Source: Faecalibacterium sp. I3-3-33 (GTDB lineage: Bacteria > Bacillota > Clostridia > Oscillospirales > Ruminococcaceae). From it: a stretch of DNA of 64,000 nucleotides. Each line of letters starts with the position of its first letter. Positions within the stretch are counted from its first letter, which is position 1. Below the pieces are notes generated by a model. The model saw only the letters and a program-made list of their open reading frames with translations. It searched no databases and was not told the origin of the DNA. The stretch is taken from contig NZ_CP094469.1 of NCBI RefSeq assembly GCF_023347295.1, positions 1,922,001 to 1,986,000 on the forward strand. Direction: 5' to 3'. Shown piece after piece: positions 44,020-54,483 of the stretch. The position numbers and the translations under genes are program-made.

Positions 44020-44217
44020 GTGAAAAAACTGGTAGTAGACCTTGGTAGTATGCTAGTTGTGCAGTATTTGATATTTTTCTTTGTTGAAATAAGATTAGGG
44101 GAACAAGCGACCTTTACAAAGTTTATAACTAACAATTATATCCTTACTTTTTGGATAATTTATCTTGCAAGTCGGATTGTGAATTGCAAAATTAAAAAGC
44201 CCCGCAATGAGAAATAA
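44020..44217 (+). CDS. Small membrane protein, unknown
   Basis: This protein of about 65 residues starts at GTG 44020 after GAGAGGAG and reads KKLVVDLGSMLVVQYLIFF. It has two hydrophobic stretches and a basic tail KIKKPRNEK. An earlier start at 43954 is in frame but has no ribosome binding site. I do not recognise the family. It precedes another small membrane-anchored protein by 21 bases. Its A/T-rich composition fits the island. Confidence 0.6.
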   Translation: MKKLVVDLGSMLVVQYLIFFFVEIRLGEQATFTKFITNNYILTFWIIYLASRIVNCKIKKPRNEK

Positions 44218-44238
44218 ATCTAAAAAGGAGCGTTTCGG

Positions 44239-44547
44239 ATGAGAGTCGGAAAAATTGTGTTAATGTTTGCGGTAATAGCGGTGCTACTAATTATAATATT
44301 GGGCAGGCCAATAACGACTGATGCTCCACAAATTATGGGCAGTAAAGAAATTGAAGATGCACTTAATGCAGCATCCGAATTAGATGAGCAAAATGTTGTT
44401 CGTGTTGATATTCCAGACGGAAATGGCGGGTATAAAACGTTACAAGGAGAGGAAGCTAGAGAACATTATAGCAAAGCAGTAGAGCAAACACAAAAAGAGC
44501 TTTTAGATGATTTATACAAAGAAAACTCAAAGGAATCGATTAAATGA
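44239..44547 (+). CDS. Small membrane-anchored protein, unknown
   Basis: The 102-residue protein has an N-terminal membrane anchor (VGKIVLMFAVIAVLLIIILG). An acidic, probably helical extracellular part (SKEIEDALNAASELDEQNVV) and a Lys/Glu-rich C-terminus follow. AAAAAGGAGCG provides the ribosome binding site. It probably forms an operon with the preceding small membrane protein. The function is unknown. Confidence 0.65.
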   Translation: MRVGKIVLMFAVIAVLLIIILGRPITTDAPQIMGSKEIEDALNAASELDEQNVVRVDIPDGNGGYKTLQGEEAREHYSKAVEQTQKELLDDLYKENSKESIK

Positions 44548-44745
44548 ATGATAGAGGACTGTTGTTTTGCCTTGGATATTTTAATTAAAGGTCAATTTTC
44601 TACTCTGCCATGGTTGAAGCCGAGCGAGAGATGATGCTCAATCTCACTACCCAGCACAAGCTGGGCATACTCCAAAGGCTTATCACATAATAGCCAGTTC
44701 CCAGCTCCAAAACTACTTTTAGAGGGTATACAAGGAGGTCTCTTT
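44548..44745. other. Intergenic stretch with a short gene fragment
   Basis: At 44610-44690 a 26-codon frame reads MVEAEREMMLNLTTQHKLG and ends in TAA. It has no ribosome binding site and looks like the remnant of a longer gene that I cannot name. The rest shows nothing recognisable. Confidence 0.35.
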
Positions 44746-44994
44746 ATGTTAGAACATTTTTTCAAATCGCTAGTCGCAACAGTTTCTGACCCTTACCAAT
44801 GCAATCGCATTACAGATGCGTTGGCGGCAGCTGGAATTAAATTCTATTGTAAATCCAAAGATGTCAATCGGCATAACACATTTGATCAAGCGAGAATTGG
44901 AACTCTCGGCATAAAACCGAGGTATGTCACAGAGGTGTTTGTGGACAAAGAAAATGCTGATATGGCTCTGCACATTATACATACCCTGTCATAA
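44746..44994 (+). CDS. Small DUF2007-like protein
   Basis: This 82-residue soluble protein contains CNRITDALAAAGIKFYCKS and a closing VFVDKENADMALHIIHTLS. That pattern resembles the small DUF2007 'putative signal transducing' domain, where one alpha-beta unit compares an address-like residue. A good AAGGAGG ribosome binding site is nine bases upstream. It stands alone. The role is unknown. Confidence 0.6.
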   Translation: MLEHFFKSLVATVSDPYQCNRITDALAAAGIKFYCKSKDVNRHNTFDQARIGTLGIKPRYVTEVFVDKENADMALHIIHTLS

Positions 44995-45029
44995 GCCCGG
45001 AGTTCCCCTGCGAACCAAACATTCCGATA

Positions 45030-45078
45030 TAAAAAGGACGCTGCCGCCTCTGGGTAAGAGGTGGCAGCGTCCTTTTGG
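45030..45078. terminator. Bidirectional terminator
   Basis: AAGGACGCTGCC.CCTCT pairs with AGAGG.GGCAGCGTCCTT, with A and T runs on both flanks. It separates the small gene at 44746 from the convergent lipoprotein gene. Confidence 0.88.
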
Positions 45079-45133
45079 TATTAGAGGGCGAATAATCTGT
45101 CAGACCGAACGGTTCCCAATGAATGCGATGCTT

Positions 45134-46042
45134 TTAGCTTGCATTTTCCCGTTCTTCAAGAATGCGCCAGCCGTCCATCAGGTCTGAATTTTCCATAATA
45201 AAGGTGTGGGCAGTATCCTGTCCCCACGAGTTGTCGTATTTCAGCATCAGATAATCGCTCAACTCGGTTCGATTTTTGAACTTCAACAAGCGATACGGCT
45301 CTTGAAAAGCGACCTTTTCGACGAAATATACTGCATCCGATGTGGGAAGCATAACGCCGACATGACCGATCATAAGAGAATTGTCCGTTTCAGAGAACTG
45401 ATCGTGCAGAACCACGGAGACGAGACGGATCTTATCATCGTCTACGAAGGAGAGACCGCGTTTCTTCCATTCCTGCTGAATCGTTTTCAAATGGGTAGGA
45501 ATATCGGTCGTATTGGTGGTTTTAACCGGGGCGAACAGCGCATCAAACTTTTGCCGTTCGTCGCCGCAAAGGGATTCCGGGTCAGAATCCAGTGTTTCAT
45601 AGTCCATAAACAGGGTGTCCTCGGCTGAGTCAAGGTCTGTCTTGCCCGTGACGGTGATAAAATCACCGAACAGCCCACAGGCAGTGATCCGACAGTTCCA
45701 GCCGGGGAAGGTATCGTATTTTTCTGTCCATGCGTCCTGCATGGAGTAAGGATCGTATTTCAGATCCAAAGGCTTGGCATTTTCAAACCCTGTGGTGAGC
45801 CATGCCGGGTCCACAGCATTGTTGAACTTTTGCACATGATCAAAGAAGGTCTGTATCCGCAGGTCAGATACGCCAGCATCCTGCAAAAGTTTGGAAAGAA
45901 GAGCCTGTGTATCCGAATCTGCCAAATTAGAGTATTCGATTTGCTGAAGGACAGGCTGAGAAGTTTTTTGAGTGCAGCCCACCGCCAGAAATGCACTGCA
46001 AAAAAGTGCAGCGGTGCAGACAAGAAAAGTTCGACGTTTCAA
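45134..46042 (-). CDS. DUF4300-like lipoprotein
   Basis: The 302-residue exported protein has a signal peptide MKRRTFLVCTAALFCSAFLA with lipobox AVGC (Cys23). The mature region starts with IEYSNLADSDTQALLSKLL, which is how DUF4300 proteins of streptococci and clostridia begin. Later segments include PGWNCRITACGLFGDFITV and GHVGVMLPT. The family function is unknown; members are often surface proteins. It is in the low-G+C island and faces away from the lac genes. AGGTGACC precedes the start weakly. Confidence 0.75.
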   Translation of the reverse strand: MKRRTFLVCTAALFCSAFLAVGCTQKTSQPVLQQIEYSNLADSDTQALLSKLLQDAGVSDLRIQTFFDHVQKFNNAVDPAWLTTGFENAKPLDLKYDPYSMQDAWTEKYDTFPGWNCRITACGLFGDFITVTGKTDLDSAEDTLFMDYETLDSDPESLCGDERQKFDALFAPVKTTNTTDIPTHLKTIQQEWKKRGLSFVDDDKIRLVSVVLHDQFSETDNSLMIGHVGVMLPTSDAVYFVEKVAFQEPYRLLKFKNRTELSDYLMLKYDNSWGQDTAHTFIMENSDLMDGWRILEERENAS

Positions 46043-46181
46043 AAATGGTCACCTCGTTGTGTTTTTCGGAAAGTTTCTTTGAGTGCCGAAGTCTCAACCA
46101 TAAGCGAAGAGAGCAATGGTGGAGGTCTCGTAACGAATGGTATCACAGATAAACAAAGAAAATCAATGACTTCTGTCGTAT
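46043..46181. other. Intergenic, upstream of the lipoprotein gene
   Basis: Nothing convincing is seen apart from the likely promoter zone of the minus-strand lipoprotein gene. Confidence 0.4.
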
Positions 46182-46364
46182 TTGACCATATATAATGTTG
46201 CAGTGTCCATAAAAAAGAGCCTTTGGAATGCGGAAGAACGAAAAGAGTTCTCCGGCCTGTCCGTAAAAGTAGTCAAGGGTCATACGGTTGTGTCAAGGGC
46301 TGAAAGCAACAATGAGATAAAAGCATTGTATAAACCTCCGGTGAAAAAATTTATTGAGGAATGA
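46182..46364 (+). pseudogene. Possible gene fragment
   Basis: A 60-codon frame beginning at a TTG reads SLWNAEERKEFSGLSVKVVK and ends PPVKKFIEE, which looks coding in composition. No ribosome binding site is present and the frame may be the 3' end of a longer lost gene. I cannot assign a family. A hairpin GCGCAACTTCGA/TCGAAATTGCGC follows at 46372-46402. Confidence 0.35.
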
Positions 46365-46632
46365 AAAAAGCGCAACTTCGATTTTTGGGGTCGAAATTGC
46401 GCTATGTAATTTGAAACAGAAGAATATTGACTCGCTTTAGCGGCATGAATGACATGAAACATCTTGACAGCAGATAAATCCGACTGTAAAATACAGCCAA
46501 ATGAATTCTGTGCCTAAATTGTTCTCATGCTGCTATGCTGATTGTTGGACAGAAAATCATTTTTCAACCAGATTTAGCGCATTAACGCTAAATCATACCC
46601 ATTCACACCCGCTTTTCCGGGGGCGCGTTTCA
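46365..46632. other. Non-coding A/T-rich stretch at the island's right side
   Basis: It contains a hairpin at 46372-46402 (T run on the minus strand) and the palindrome GATTTAGCG/CGCTAAATC at about 46570-46594. There is no gene. Confidence 0.5.
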
Positions 46633-46706
46633 AGGTGGTTCGGGAGAGCGCTTGCATAGCATGCAAGAGGTCACCGTGATCGGAATCGGCCCGGTAATCT
46701 CCACCA
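46633..46706 (+). pseudogene. Decayed tRNA-Ala remnant, right edge of the lac island
   Basis: It keeps GGGAGAGCGCTTGCAT-GCATGCAAGAGG and the 3' CCCGGTAATCTCCACCA. It lacks a proper acceptor 5' strand and carries the altered T arm CACCGTGATCGGAATCGGCC also found at 37590. The same terminator hairpin (GCACTGCACA/TGTGTGGTGC) follows at about 46718-46748. It is about 9.1 kb from its twin. Confidence 0.8.
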
Positions 46707-46908
46707 AAAAGAGAAAGCACTGCACAGAAATGTGTGGTGCTTTTTTGTTTTGCCTGCCGTTTACCCTAACGACCCCTTTCGTGAAAAATGCGTTTGGAGC
46801 ACTCCGCAGAGTGCGACAAACGCAAAATATAAATAATCTTTCCTCTGATCATGGTCAGAGCAGAGCGGAGACCATTTCAAATCGTTTTGCCCCAAAAGAG
46901 ATTTACCC

Positions 46909-46937
46909 TTGTGGTCAGGGGCATCTTATGCTATGCT
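46909..46937 (+). promoter_or_regulatory. Promoter of the solute-binding protein gene
   Basis: TTGTGG (46909-46914) and TATGCT (46932-46937) are 17 bp apart, about 50 bases before the start codon. Confidence 0.6.
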
Positions 46938-46986
46938 TAAATAAGATACGGATCTTGGCACACTGAGGAAGGAAAGGCAGCGCATC

Positions 46987-48309
46987 ATGAAGCGACGGAC
47001 GTTTTTGACCCTTGCGGCGGCAGTACCCGGCCTGTGGCTGACAGGCTGCGGCGGCAGTAAGACCCTGCTCTCGCCCAAGGACCCCACCATGCTCAGCATC
47101 TGACACGTCTACGGCGAGCAGACCGATTCGCCCATGAACCGTCTGCTGACCGAGTTCAACGATACGGTGGGCAAGGAAAAGGGCGTTCTGCTCAACGTGA
47201 CCAACATGACCAACAGCGCCGTGATCGGCAGCCAGCTGCAGGAGGCGCAGTCCGGCAAACCCGGCGCGCTGGATCTGCCGGATCTGTTCTCGGCGCACCC
47301 CGCCGACGCCGAGGCGCTGGGCGTGGAAAAACTGGTGGATTGGAACGACTGGTCTTCTGCCGAGGAGATGGCGGCTTATGTGCCCGGTTTTGTACAGGAC
47401 GGGGTGATTGCAGGAAAGCAGATCGTGTTCCCGGTGTCCAAATCCACCCAGCTGCTCTTTTTAAACGGCTCTCAGTACGCCCGCTTTGCGGCAGATACCG
47501 GGGCGCAGCTGGAGAAGCTGGATACATGGGACGGCTTTTTTGAGATAGCTGCCGCCTACCGACAGTGGTCGCAGGGCAAGCCCTTCTGTGCGCTGGACTA
47601 CCCCTTGCGTCTGGCAGAACTGAACGCGCTGGAACAGGGTGCAGGCACTCTTTATAAAGACAACTGGTACGATCTTGACAACGAAGCTTTCCACGCCTCA
47701 TGGCTGGAATTTGCCCGGGGTCTGGTGCGGGGAGACATCATCGTTTCAGACCTGTACTCCAACACGCAGGTGATGACCGGCGAGACACTGGCCGGTCTTG
47801 GCAGCTCTGCTGCCATCCTCTATTATAATGATGTAGTCACCTACCCAGACAACACCACCGAGCCCACCGACCTGCTGCTGGCAGCGCTGCCCCATGCCGC
47901 CAACGCCAACACTCTGCTGATGCCGCAGGCCGGTGTAGGCCTGTGCGCTTTCAAGACCACTGAACGCAAGGCCGAAGCCGCCGCAGTGTTTTTGCGGTGG
48001 CTCACCGAGCAGCAGCGCAACTTGGACTTTGCTGCCGCCACCGGCTATATGCCGGTAGTCAACGCCGCCTTTGACGCCATTGCGGACTACCCCTTCCCCC
48101 AGCAGAGCTACCAGCGGCTGTACGATGTCTACAACCAGATGCGTGCCGAGGACACGCCTCTGTCTGAGCCCGCCATGGTGGGCTACCATGCCCGCGCCAA
48201 GGTGCTTTACGACCAGCTGCGCCAGCGCCAGAAGCAGTACCCCCAGCGGCTTGCGGACGGGGAGGCGCTGGCCGAGGAGACATGGCAACTGCTGTGCGCG
48301 GACATCTGA
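46987..48309 (+). pseudogene. Sugar-type extracellular solute-binding lipoprotein interrupted by TGA
   Basis: The frame starts at 46987 after AGGAAGGAAAGG and encodes a lipoprotein signal (MKRRTFLTLAAAVPGLWLTG, Cys21). After MLSI it meets TGA at 47101 (codon 39), then continues HVYGEQTDSPMNRLLTEFND for 391 more codons without interruption. Family members typically have W-H-V-Y here, so the stop is probably a TGG-to-TGA change. The rest is a family-1 solute-binding fold with normal length. Restart at ATG 47134 would give an untargeted cytoplasmic protein. It is most likely a recent pseudogene; suppression or a sequencing error are alternatives. No permease genes are adjacent. Confidence 0.82.
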
Positions 48310-48340
48310 CCCGCACACCCGCCGGAAAGGAGGAGCATAA

Positions 48341-48673
48341 ATGAGACTGTTTGCCCGGCACCGCGCGGAGATGCCTTCGCGCGCGCCCAGTCACCGGCTG
48401 CTGTGGGCCAGCCTGCTGCTGGCGCTGCTGTTGCTGCTCACCTTTGGCGCAGCTCTGTTTTTGTTCATCAGTCTGCACAACACCAAAAAAGATACGGTGC
48501 GCAGCCTTGAGATCCGGAACATCTACACAAAGCTTGGCATCAATTCCCTCAAGCAGTTACAGCAATGTATCGCCGTCCTCCATTCTGACGGAACCGGCAC
48601 TGCGCTGCCGGAGCCACCCCATGAAGCGGCAGAGCCGGAGAACAAAGAGGATGAGCTTCCCATGACGGACTGA
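48341..48673 (+). CDS. Small membrane protein downstream of the solute-binding gene
   Basis: The 110-residue protein has one strong membrane span (LLWASLLLALLLLLTFGAAL) after a basic N-terminus. A short helical part with KKDTVRSLEIRNIY follows, then an acidic Pro/Glu-rich tail. AAAGGAGGAGC is a strong ribosome binding site. It might be the N-terminal remnant of a larger sensor that once used the binding protein, but no such domain remains. The family is unknown. Confidence 0.6.
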   Translation: MRLFARHRAEMPSRAPSHRLLWASLLLALLLLLTFGAALFLFISLHNTKKDTVRSLEIRNIYTKLGINSLKQLQQCIAVLHSDGTGTALPEPPHEAAEPENKEDELPMTD

Positions 48674-48683
48674 ACCGAATGAA

Positions 48684-48732
48684 CAAAAAAGCGTTTGTCG
48701 CTGCCCGCAGGCCGCGACAAACGCTTTTTATT
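48684..48732. terminator. Bidirectional terminator
   Basis: AAAAGCGTTTGTCGC pairs with GCGACAAACGCTTTT, with A/T runs on both sides. It ends both the plus-strand small gene and the minus-strand polyamine operon. Confidence 0.92.
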
Positions 48733-49943
48733 TTACTGTGCGCCCAAGCGCATTTTGAAGTCCTGATAACCGAAGTGCACCAGCTCCCGGCAATTACCGT
48801 CTGCGCCCAGCAGCCAGATAGGCGGCAGGGGCATCCCATTGAAGGTGTTGTTCTTGCAGGTGGTGTAGATGGCCATATCGCCGAAGATGAGCTTATCGTC
48901 CTCGGCAAGGGGGGCGTCAAAGCTGTAATCCCCGATGATATCCCCCGCAAGGCAGGTGGGGCCGCCCAGCCGGACAGTGTGTGCCTTCTCCCCTGCCTCG
49001 CCGGCATCCAGCAGCGGCGGGCGGTAGGGCATCTCGATGACATCCGGGGTGTGGCAGGCTGCGGACATATCCAGAATGGCAAGACTGGTATTCCCGTTGC
49101 GCAGGGTGTCCAGCACGGTAGTGACCAGATAGCCTGCGTTCAGCGCCCATGCCTCGCCGGGCTCCAGATACACCTGTACGCCGTACTTCTGCCGCACCGA
49201 GAGGATGCAGTTTTCCAGCGCAGCAAGGGCGTAACCCGGGCGGGTGATGTGGTGTCCCCCGCCGAAGTTGAGCCATTTCATTCTGGGCAGCAGGTCTGCA
49301 AACTTTTTCTCCACTGCGGCCAGCGTTACCGCCAGCGCATCGGCGTCCTGCTCGCACAGGGTATGGAAGTGCAGACCGTCCAGCAGGGCGGGCAGCTCCG
49401 GGTGCGCTGCCACAGCGGCGTCCCACTGAGCACGGGTGGTTCCCAGACGGCTGCCGGGTGCGCAGGGGTCGTAAATTTCATGACCCTCCTGCGTGGAGCA
49501 CTCCGGGTTGATGCGCAGACCGATGCTTTTGCCCGCTGCCTTTGCCGCCGGGCCGAACTTTACCAGCTGGCTGGGCGAGTTGAACACGATGTGGTCGGCG
49601 TACTGCAGCAATTCCTCAAACTCATCTGCCCGGTAGGCGGCGCAGAACACATGGTTCTCCTTCTCCGGCAGTTCTTCCCTGCCCAAGCGGCTCTCGTACA
49701 GGCCGCTGGCCTCGGTACCTGCCAGATAGGGTGCCAGCACCGGGTAGACGTTAAAGTTGGAAAAAGCCTTCTGCGCCAGCAGAATGCGGCACCCGGTGTG
49801 CTGCTGCACACCCAGCAGGATCTCACCGTTGCGGCACAGTTTGGCTTCGTCCAGCAGATAGCAGGGGGTGGGCAGGCGGTGCAGCTGCTCCTCGGACAGG
49901 TTTGCCAGCCCCGCAAAGGGCGGGCGGCTGTCGCGCACCCGCA

Positions 49944-49944
<1 letters not shown>
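48733..49944 (-). CDS. nspC: Carboxynorspermidine/carboxyspermidine decarboxylase
   Basis: This 403-residue PLP enzyme of the alanine-racemase fold (type III) has the Schiff-base Lys in ILLAQKAFSNFNVYP and the pyridoxal phosphate loop WLNFGGGHHIT. AILDMSAACHTPDV supplies the second-subunit active-site segment. It removes CO2 from carboxy(nor)spermidine to give (nor)spermidine. The start overlaps the stop of the dehydrogenase gene (TGATG), so the two-step pathway is translationally coupled. The motifs separate it from diaminopimelate decarboxylase. Confidence 0.92.
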
Positions 49945-51203
<1,259 letters not shown>

Positions 51204-51239
51204 GTCGGTTACTCCTTTATCTGTAAAATATCTTCCTTC

Positions 51240-52115
51240 TTATACCTGAAAACCCGGCCAGCCCTTGTCCAGCGCGATCAGGGTCTCGCGCAGCACCTTG
51301 CAGGCTGTGGCGGTGGAAACGCCGGTGGTGTCCAGTGTGGGAGCCAGCTCGTTCAGGTCTACACCGATGATATTGGCCTTGGTCACGGTGCGGATGGCCT
51401 CCAGCAGCTGCAAAAAGCTTACGCCGCCAGCCTCCGGGGTACCGGTGCCCGGGAAGCAGGAGGGGTCAAGGCAGTCCAGATCGATGGTCAGGTACACCGG
51501 CACCTTGCTCTCGCACAGCTGTGCGGTCAGCTCGGCAAGGCCGGTAAAATCGAACTTGTGCATCTCAGTGTGCTGGGCAGCAAACTCAAACTCTGCCCGG
51601 TCTCCGCTGCGGATGCAGAACTGATGGATGCGGCCGTCCCCTACCAGCTCGTGGCAGCGGCGCAGCACACAGGCGTGGCTGAGCTTCGCGCCCAGATAGT
51701 CATCCCGCAGATCGGCGTGGGCGTCGAAGTGGACGATGTGCAGATCCGGGTATTTCTTCACCGCAGCCCGCACCGCGCCCAGCGTGACCAGATGCTCGCC
51801 GCCCAGCAGCAGCGGGAACTTGCCGTCCTTCAAAATTTCCTCTGCCCGGGCCTCGATATCGGCCAGCGCCAGCTCGCTGGAGCCGAAGCACAGCTCCAGA
51901 TCGCCGCTGTCGAACACATCAAAATCGGTCAGGTCGGCGTTCTGGTAGGGGCTGTAAGTCTCCAGACCATAGCTCTCGTGCCGGATGGCCGCCGGGCCGA
52001 ACCGTGCACCGGGGCGGTAGCTGGTGGTGGAATCGTAAGGTGCACCGTACAGCACGATGCTGGCGGCGCGGTAGCTGCTGTCGCAGCCGATAAAGGTCTC
52101 AACGTTGGGGTGCAT
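51240..52115 (-). CDS. speB: Agmatinase
   Basis: This 291-residue ureohydrolase has the dimanganese motifs GGEHLVTLGAV, HFDAHADLRDDY and SIDLD-like TIDLDCLDPSCFPGTGTPE. It splits agmatine to putrescine and urea. The start at 52115 follows GGAGG and overlaps the spermidine synthase stop by one base. Next to arginine decarboxylase, agmatinase rather than arginase is the natural reading. Confidence 0.93.
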   Translation of the reverse strand: MHPNVETFIGCDSSYRAASIVLYGAPYDSTTSYRPGARFGPAAIRHESYGLETYSPYQNADLTDFDVFDSGDLELCFGSSELALADIEARAEEILKDGKFPLLLGGEHLVTLGAVRAAVKKYPDLHIVHFDAHADLRDDYLGAKLSHACVLRRCHELVGDGRIHQFCIRSGDRAEFEFAAQHTEMHKFDFTGLAELTAQLCESKVPVYLTIDLDCLDPSCFPGTGTPEAGGVSFLQLLEAIRTVTKANIIGVDLNELAPTLDTTGVSTATACKVLRETLIALDKGWPGFQV

Positions 52116-52972
52116 CAGTGTTCCTCCACTTCCCGCAGCATCTCCTCCAGAAAAGCCGGCAGGTAGAATGCTCCGATATGCAGTTTGGTGGTGTAGTAGC
52201 GGGTGCGCATATTCAGCGCCTTCCACGACTCTGCGTCCAGATCATCGATGGGATGGTATTTTTTGCTTGCGAAGCCGAACAGCCAGTAGCCCGCCGCAAA
52301 GGTGGGGATATGTGCCTGATACACCCGGCTGATGGGGAAGGTGGACGCAATGCGCTTATGGCTGCGCTGCATGGCGCTGGCGTCCTCGGCGTAGAAGGGG
52401 CTGCCCTGCTGGTTGACCATGATGCCGTCCTCTTTCAGGGCGTTGAAGCAACTGCCGTAGAACTCGCGGGTGAACAGACCCTCGGAGGGGCCGAAGGGGT
52501 CGGAGGAGTCCACGATGATGAGGTCGTATTCTTCCTCGCAGCGGCGGATATACTTCAGGGCGTTTTCAAAGTAGATATGCACTCGGCGGTCATCCATACG
52601 GCAGGCATTGCCGGGCAGATAGGCGCGGCAGGCTTCCACCACCTGCGGGTCCATCTCCACAAGGTCGATGCGCTCCACGCGGTCGTAGCGGGTCAGCTCC
52701 CGCACCACGCCGCCGTCACCGGCACCGATGACCAGAATATCCTTGGCCTCCTTGTGCACCGCCATGGGCACATGGACGATCATTTCATCGTAGATGAACT
52801 CGTCGCGCTCGGTCAGCATCACGTTGCCGTCCAGCGTAAGCACCCGTCCGAACTCCGGGGTCTCAAAGATATCGATGCGCTGGTAATCGCTCTGCTTGGA
52901 GTAGAGCTGCTTGTTCACACGAATGCTGTGCTTCACATCCGGGGTGTGAAACTCTGAAAACCAAAATTCCAT
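52115..52972 (-). CDS. speE: Spermidine synthase
   Basis: The 285-residue aminopropyltransferase has the signature MLTERDEFIYDEMIVHVP, the dcSAM-binding loop ILVIGAGDGGVVREL and the catalytic Asp in LIIVDSSDPFGPSEGLF. It would transfer an aminopropyl group from decarboxylated S-adenosylmethionine to putrescine. No AdoMet decarboxylase (speD) is in the window. It lies between speA and speB in the operon. Sequence and length are normal for the family. Confidence 0.94.
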   Translation of the reverse strand: MEFWFSEFHTPDVKHSIRVNKQLYSKQSDYQRIDIFETPEFGRVLTLDGNVMLTERDEFIYDEMIVHVPMAVHKEAKDILVIGAGDGGVVRELTRYDRVERIDLVEMDPQVVEACRAYLPGNACRMDDRRVHIYFENALKYIRRCEEEYDLIIVDSSDPFGPSEGLFTREFYGSCFNALKEDGIMVNQQGSPFYAEDASAMQRSHKRIASTFPISRVYQAHIPTFAAGYWLFGFASKKYHPIDDLDAESWKALNMRTRYYTTKLHIGAFYLPAFLEEMLREVEEH

Positions 52973-52984
52973 CTCTTTCCCTCC

Positions 52985-54451
52985 TTATGCCAGAACATTC
53001 AGGTGCAAAATTTCGGGGTCCTCCGGGCCGGTCATGCTGCAGCCCTTGGCCTTGGCGTACTCGATGTAGTTCAGGATCTCCTTGGTGATGCGCTCGCCGG
53101 GTGCGAGGATGGGGATGCCCGGGGGATAGCACATGACGAACTCGCTGCACACCATGCCCTCGGTCTCCCGCAGGGGCAGGCTCTTTTTGGGGGCGTAGAA
53201 AGCCTCCTGCGGGCTGGCGGCCACCACGGGGTCGATGTATTCCTGGCTCAGCAGACCCGAACCGTCGGTGCGGTAGCGGCGCTTGATCTCCGCCAGTGCG
53301 CTGACCAGACGCTCCACCTCCTGCGGGCGGTCGCCGATGGACAGGTAGGCAAGGATGTTGCCGATATCGCCGAATTCGATCTGAATATCGTACTCATCCC
53401 GCAGGATATCGTAGACCTCGATGCCGGCAAGACCGATATCCAGCGTATGAACGCTGAGCTTGGTGGTGTCGAAATCAAAGACGGAATCGCCGTTGCACAG
53501 CTCCTTGCCAAAGGCGTAGTAGCCGCCTACGGCGTTGATCTCCTCGCGGGCATACTCGGCAATGTCTGCCACCTGATGGAACACCTGCCGTCCCCGCAGC
53601 GCCAGATTGCGGCGGGAAATATCCAGACTGGACATCAGCAGATAGCTGCCGGAGGTGGTCTGGGTCAGGTTGATGATCTGACGCACATAGCCCGGGTGCA
53701 CATTGGGACCGATGAGCAGCAGGCTGGACTGGGTCAGGCTGCCGCCGCTCTTGTGCATGGACACCGAGGCCATATCCGCGCCCGCCGCCATAGCAGAAAC
53801 CGGCAGGCCGCCGCCAAAGTAGAAGTGGGTGCCGTGTGCTTCGTCCGCAAGGCAGAGCATTCCGGCATCGTGCGCCATTTTTACGATGGCACGCAGGTCG
53901 GAGCAGATGCCGTAGTAGGTGGGGTTATTCACCAGCACAGCCACGGCGTTGGGGTGCTCCTTGATGGCCTTGGCCACCTGCTCCCGCTTCATGCCCAGCG
54001 AGATGCCCAGGCGCTTATCCACCTCCGGGTTCACATACACCGGCACAGCGCCGCACAGCACCAGCGCGTTCAGCACGCTGCGGTGCACGTTGCGGGGCAG
54101 AATGATCTCATCGCCCCGCTTGCAGGCGGTAAGTACCATGCTCTGCACACTGCTGGTGGTGCCGCCCACCATTAAAAAGGCGTGTGCCGCGCCAAAGGCA
54201 TCGGCGGCAAGTTCCTCGGCTTCCCGGATGACCGACACCGGGTGGCAAAGGTTATCCAGCGGCTTCATACTATTCACGTCCACGCCCACGCACTGCTGAC
54301 CCAGAAAAGCGGTCAGCTCCGGGTTGCCGCGGCCCCGCTTGTGGCCGGGCACATCAAAAGGCACCACCCGCATCTGCCGGAACCGCTCCAGCGCCTCGTA
54401 AATGGGCGCACGGCGCTGGTCCAGCCGGGAACGCGCTTTGTTCTCGTTCAT
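52985..54451 (-). CDS. speA: Arginine decarboxylase (fold type I, Orn/Lys/Arg family)
   Basis: This 488-residue PLP enzyme has the substrate and cofactor region FDVPGHKRGRGNPELTAFLG and MVGGTTSSVQSMVLTACKRG. The Schiff-base Lys is in SVSMHKSGGSLTQSSLL, and the C-terminal PGIPILAPGERIT is the standard tail. It belongs to the short SpeA/YaaO class of Gram-positives. Arginine to agmatine is inferred because agmatinase is two genes downstream. The start at 54451 has GGAGG five bases upstream. It heads the operon, after a structured leader. Confidence 0.9.
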   Translation of the reverse strand: MNENKARSRLDQRRAPIYEALERFRQMRVVPFDVPGHKRGRGNPELTAFLGQQCVGVDVNSMKPLDNLCHPVSVIREAEELAADAFGAAHAFLMVGGTTSSVQSMVLTACKRGDEIILPRNVHRSVLNALVLCGAVPVYVNPEVDKRLGISLGMKREQVAKAIKEHPNAVAVLVNNPTYYGICSDLRAIVKMAHDAGMLCLADEAHGTHFYFGGGLPVSAMAAGADMASVSMHKSGGSLTQSSLLLIGPNVHPGYVRQIINLTQTTSGSYLLMSSLDISRRNLALRGRQVFHQVADIAEYAREEINAVGGYYAFGKELCNGDSVFDFDTTKLSVHTLDIGLAGIEVYDILRDEYDIQIEFGDIGNILAYLSIGDRPQEVERLVSALAEIKRRYRTDGSGLLSQEYIDPVVAASPQEAFYAPKKSLPLRETEGMVCSEFVMCYPPGIPILAPGERITKEILNYIEYAKAKGCSMTGPEDPEILHLNVLA

Positions 54452-54483
54452 CTTTTCCTCCGTCCCTGTTCTTCTTTTTGCAC

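Noticed and set aside
46652..46966. Open frame starting in the tRNA-Ala remnant at the island's right edge (similar frame at 37574)
   Set aside because: The similarity between the two frames comes from duplicated tRNA and terminator DNA, not from a protein gene.
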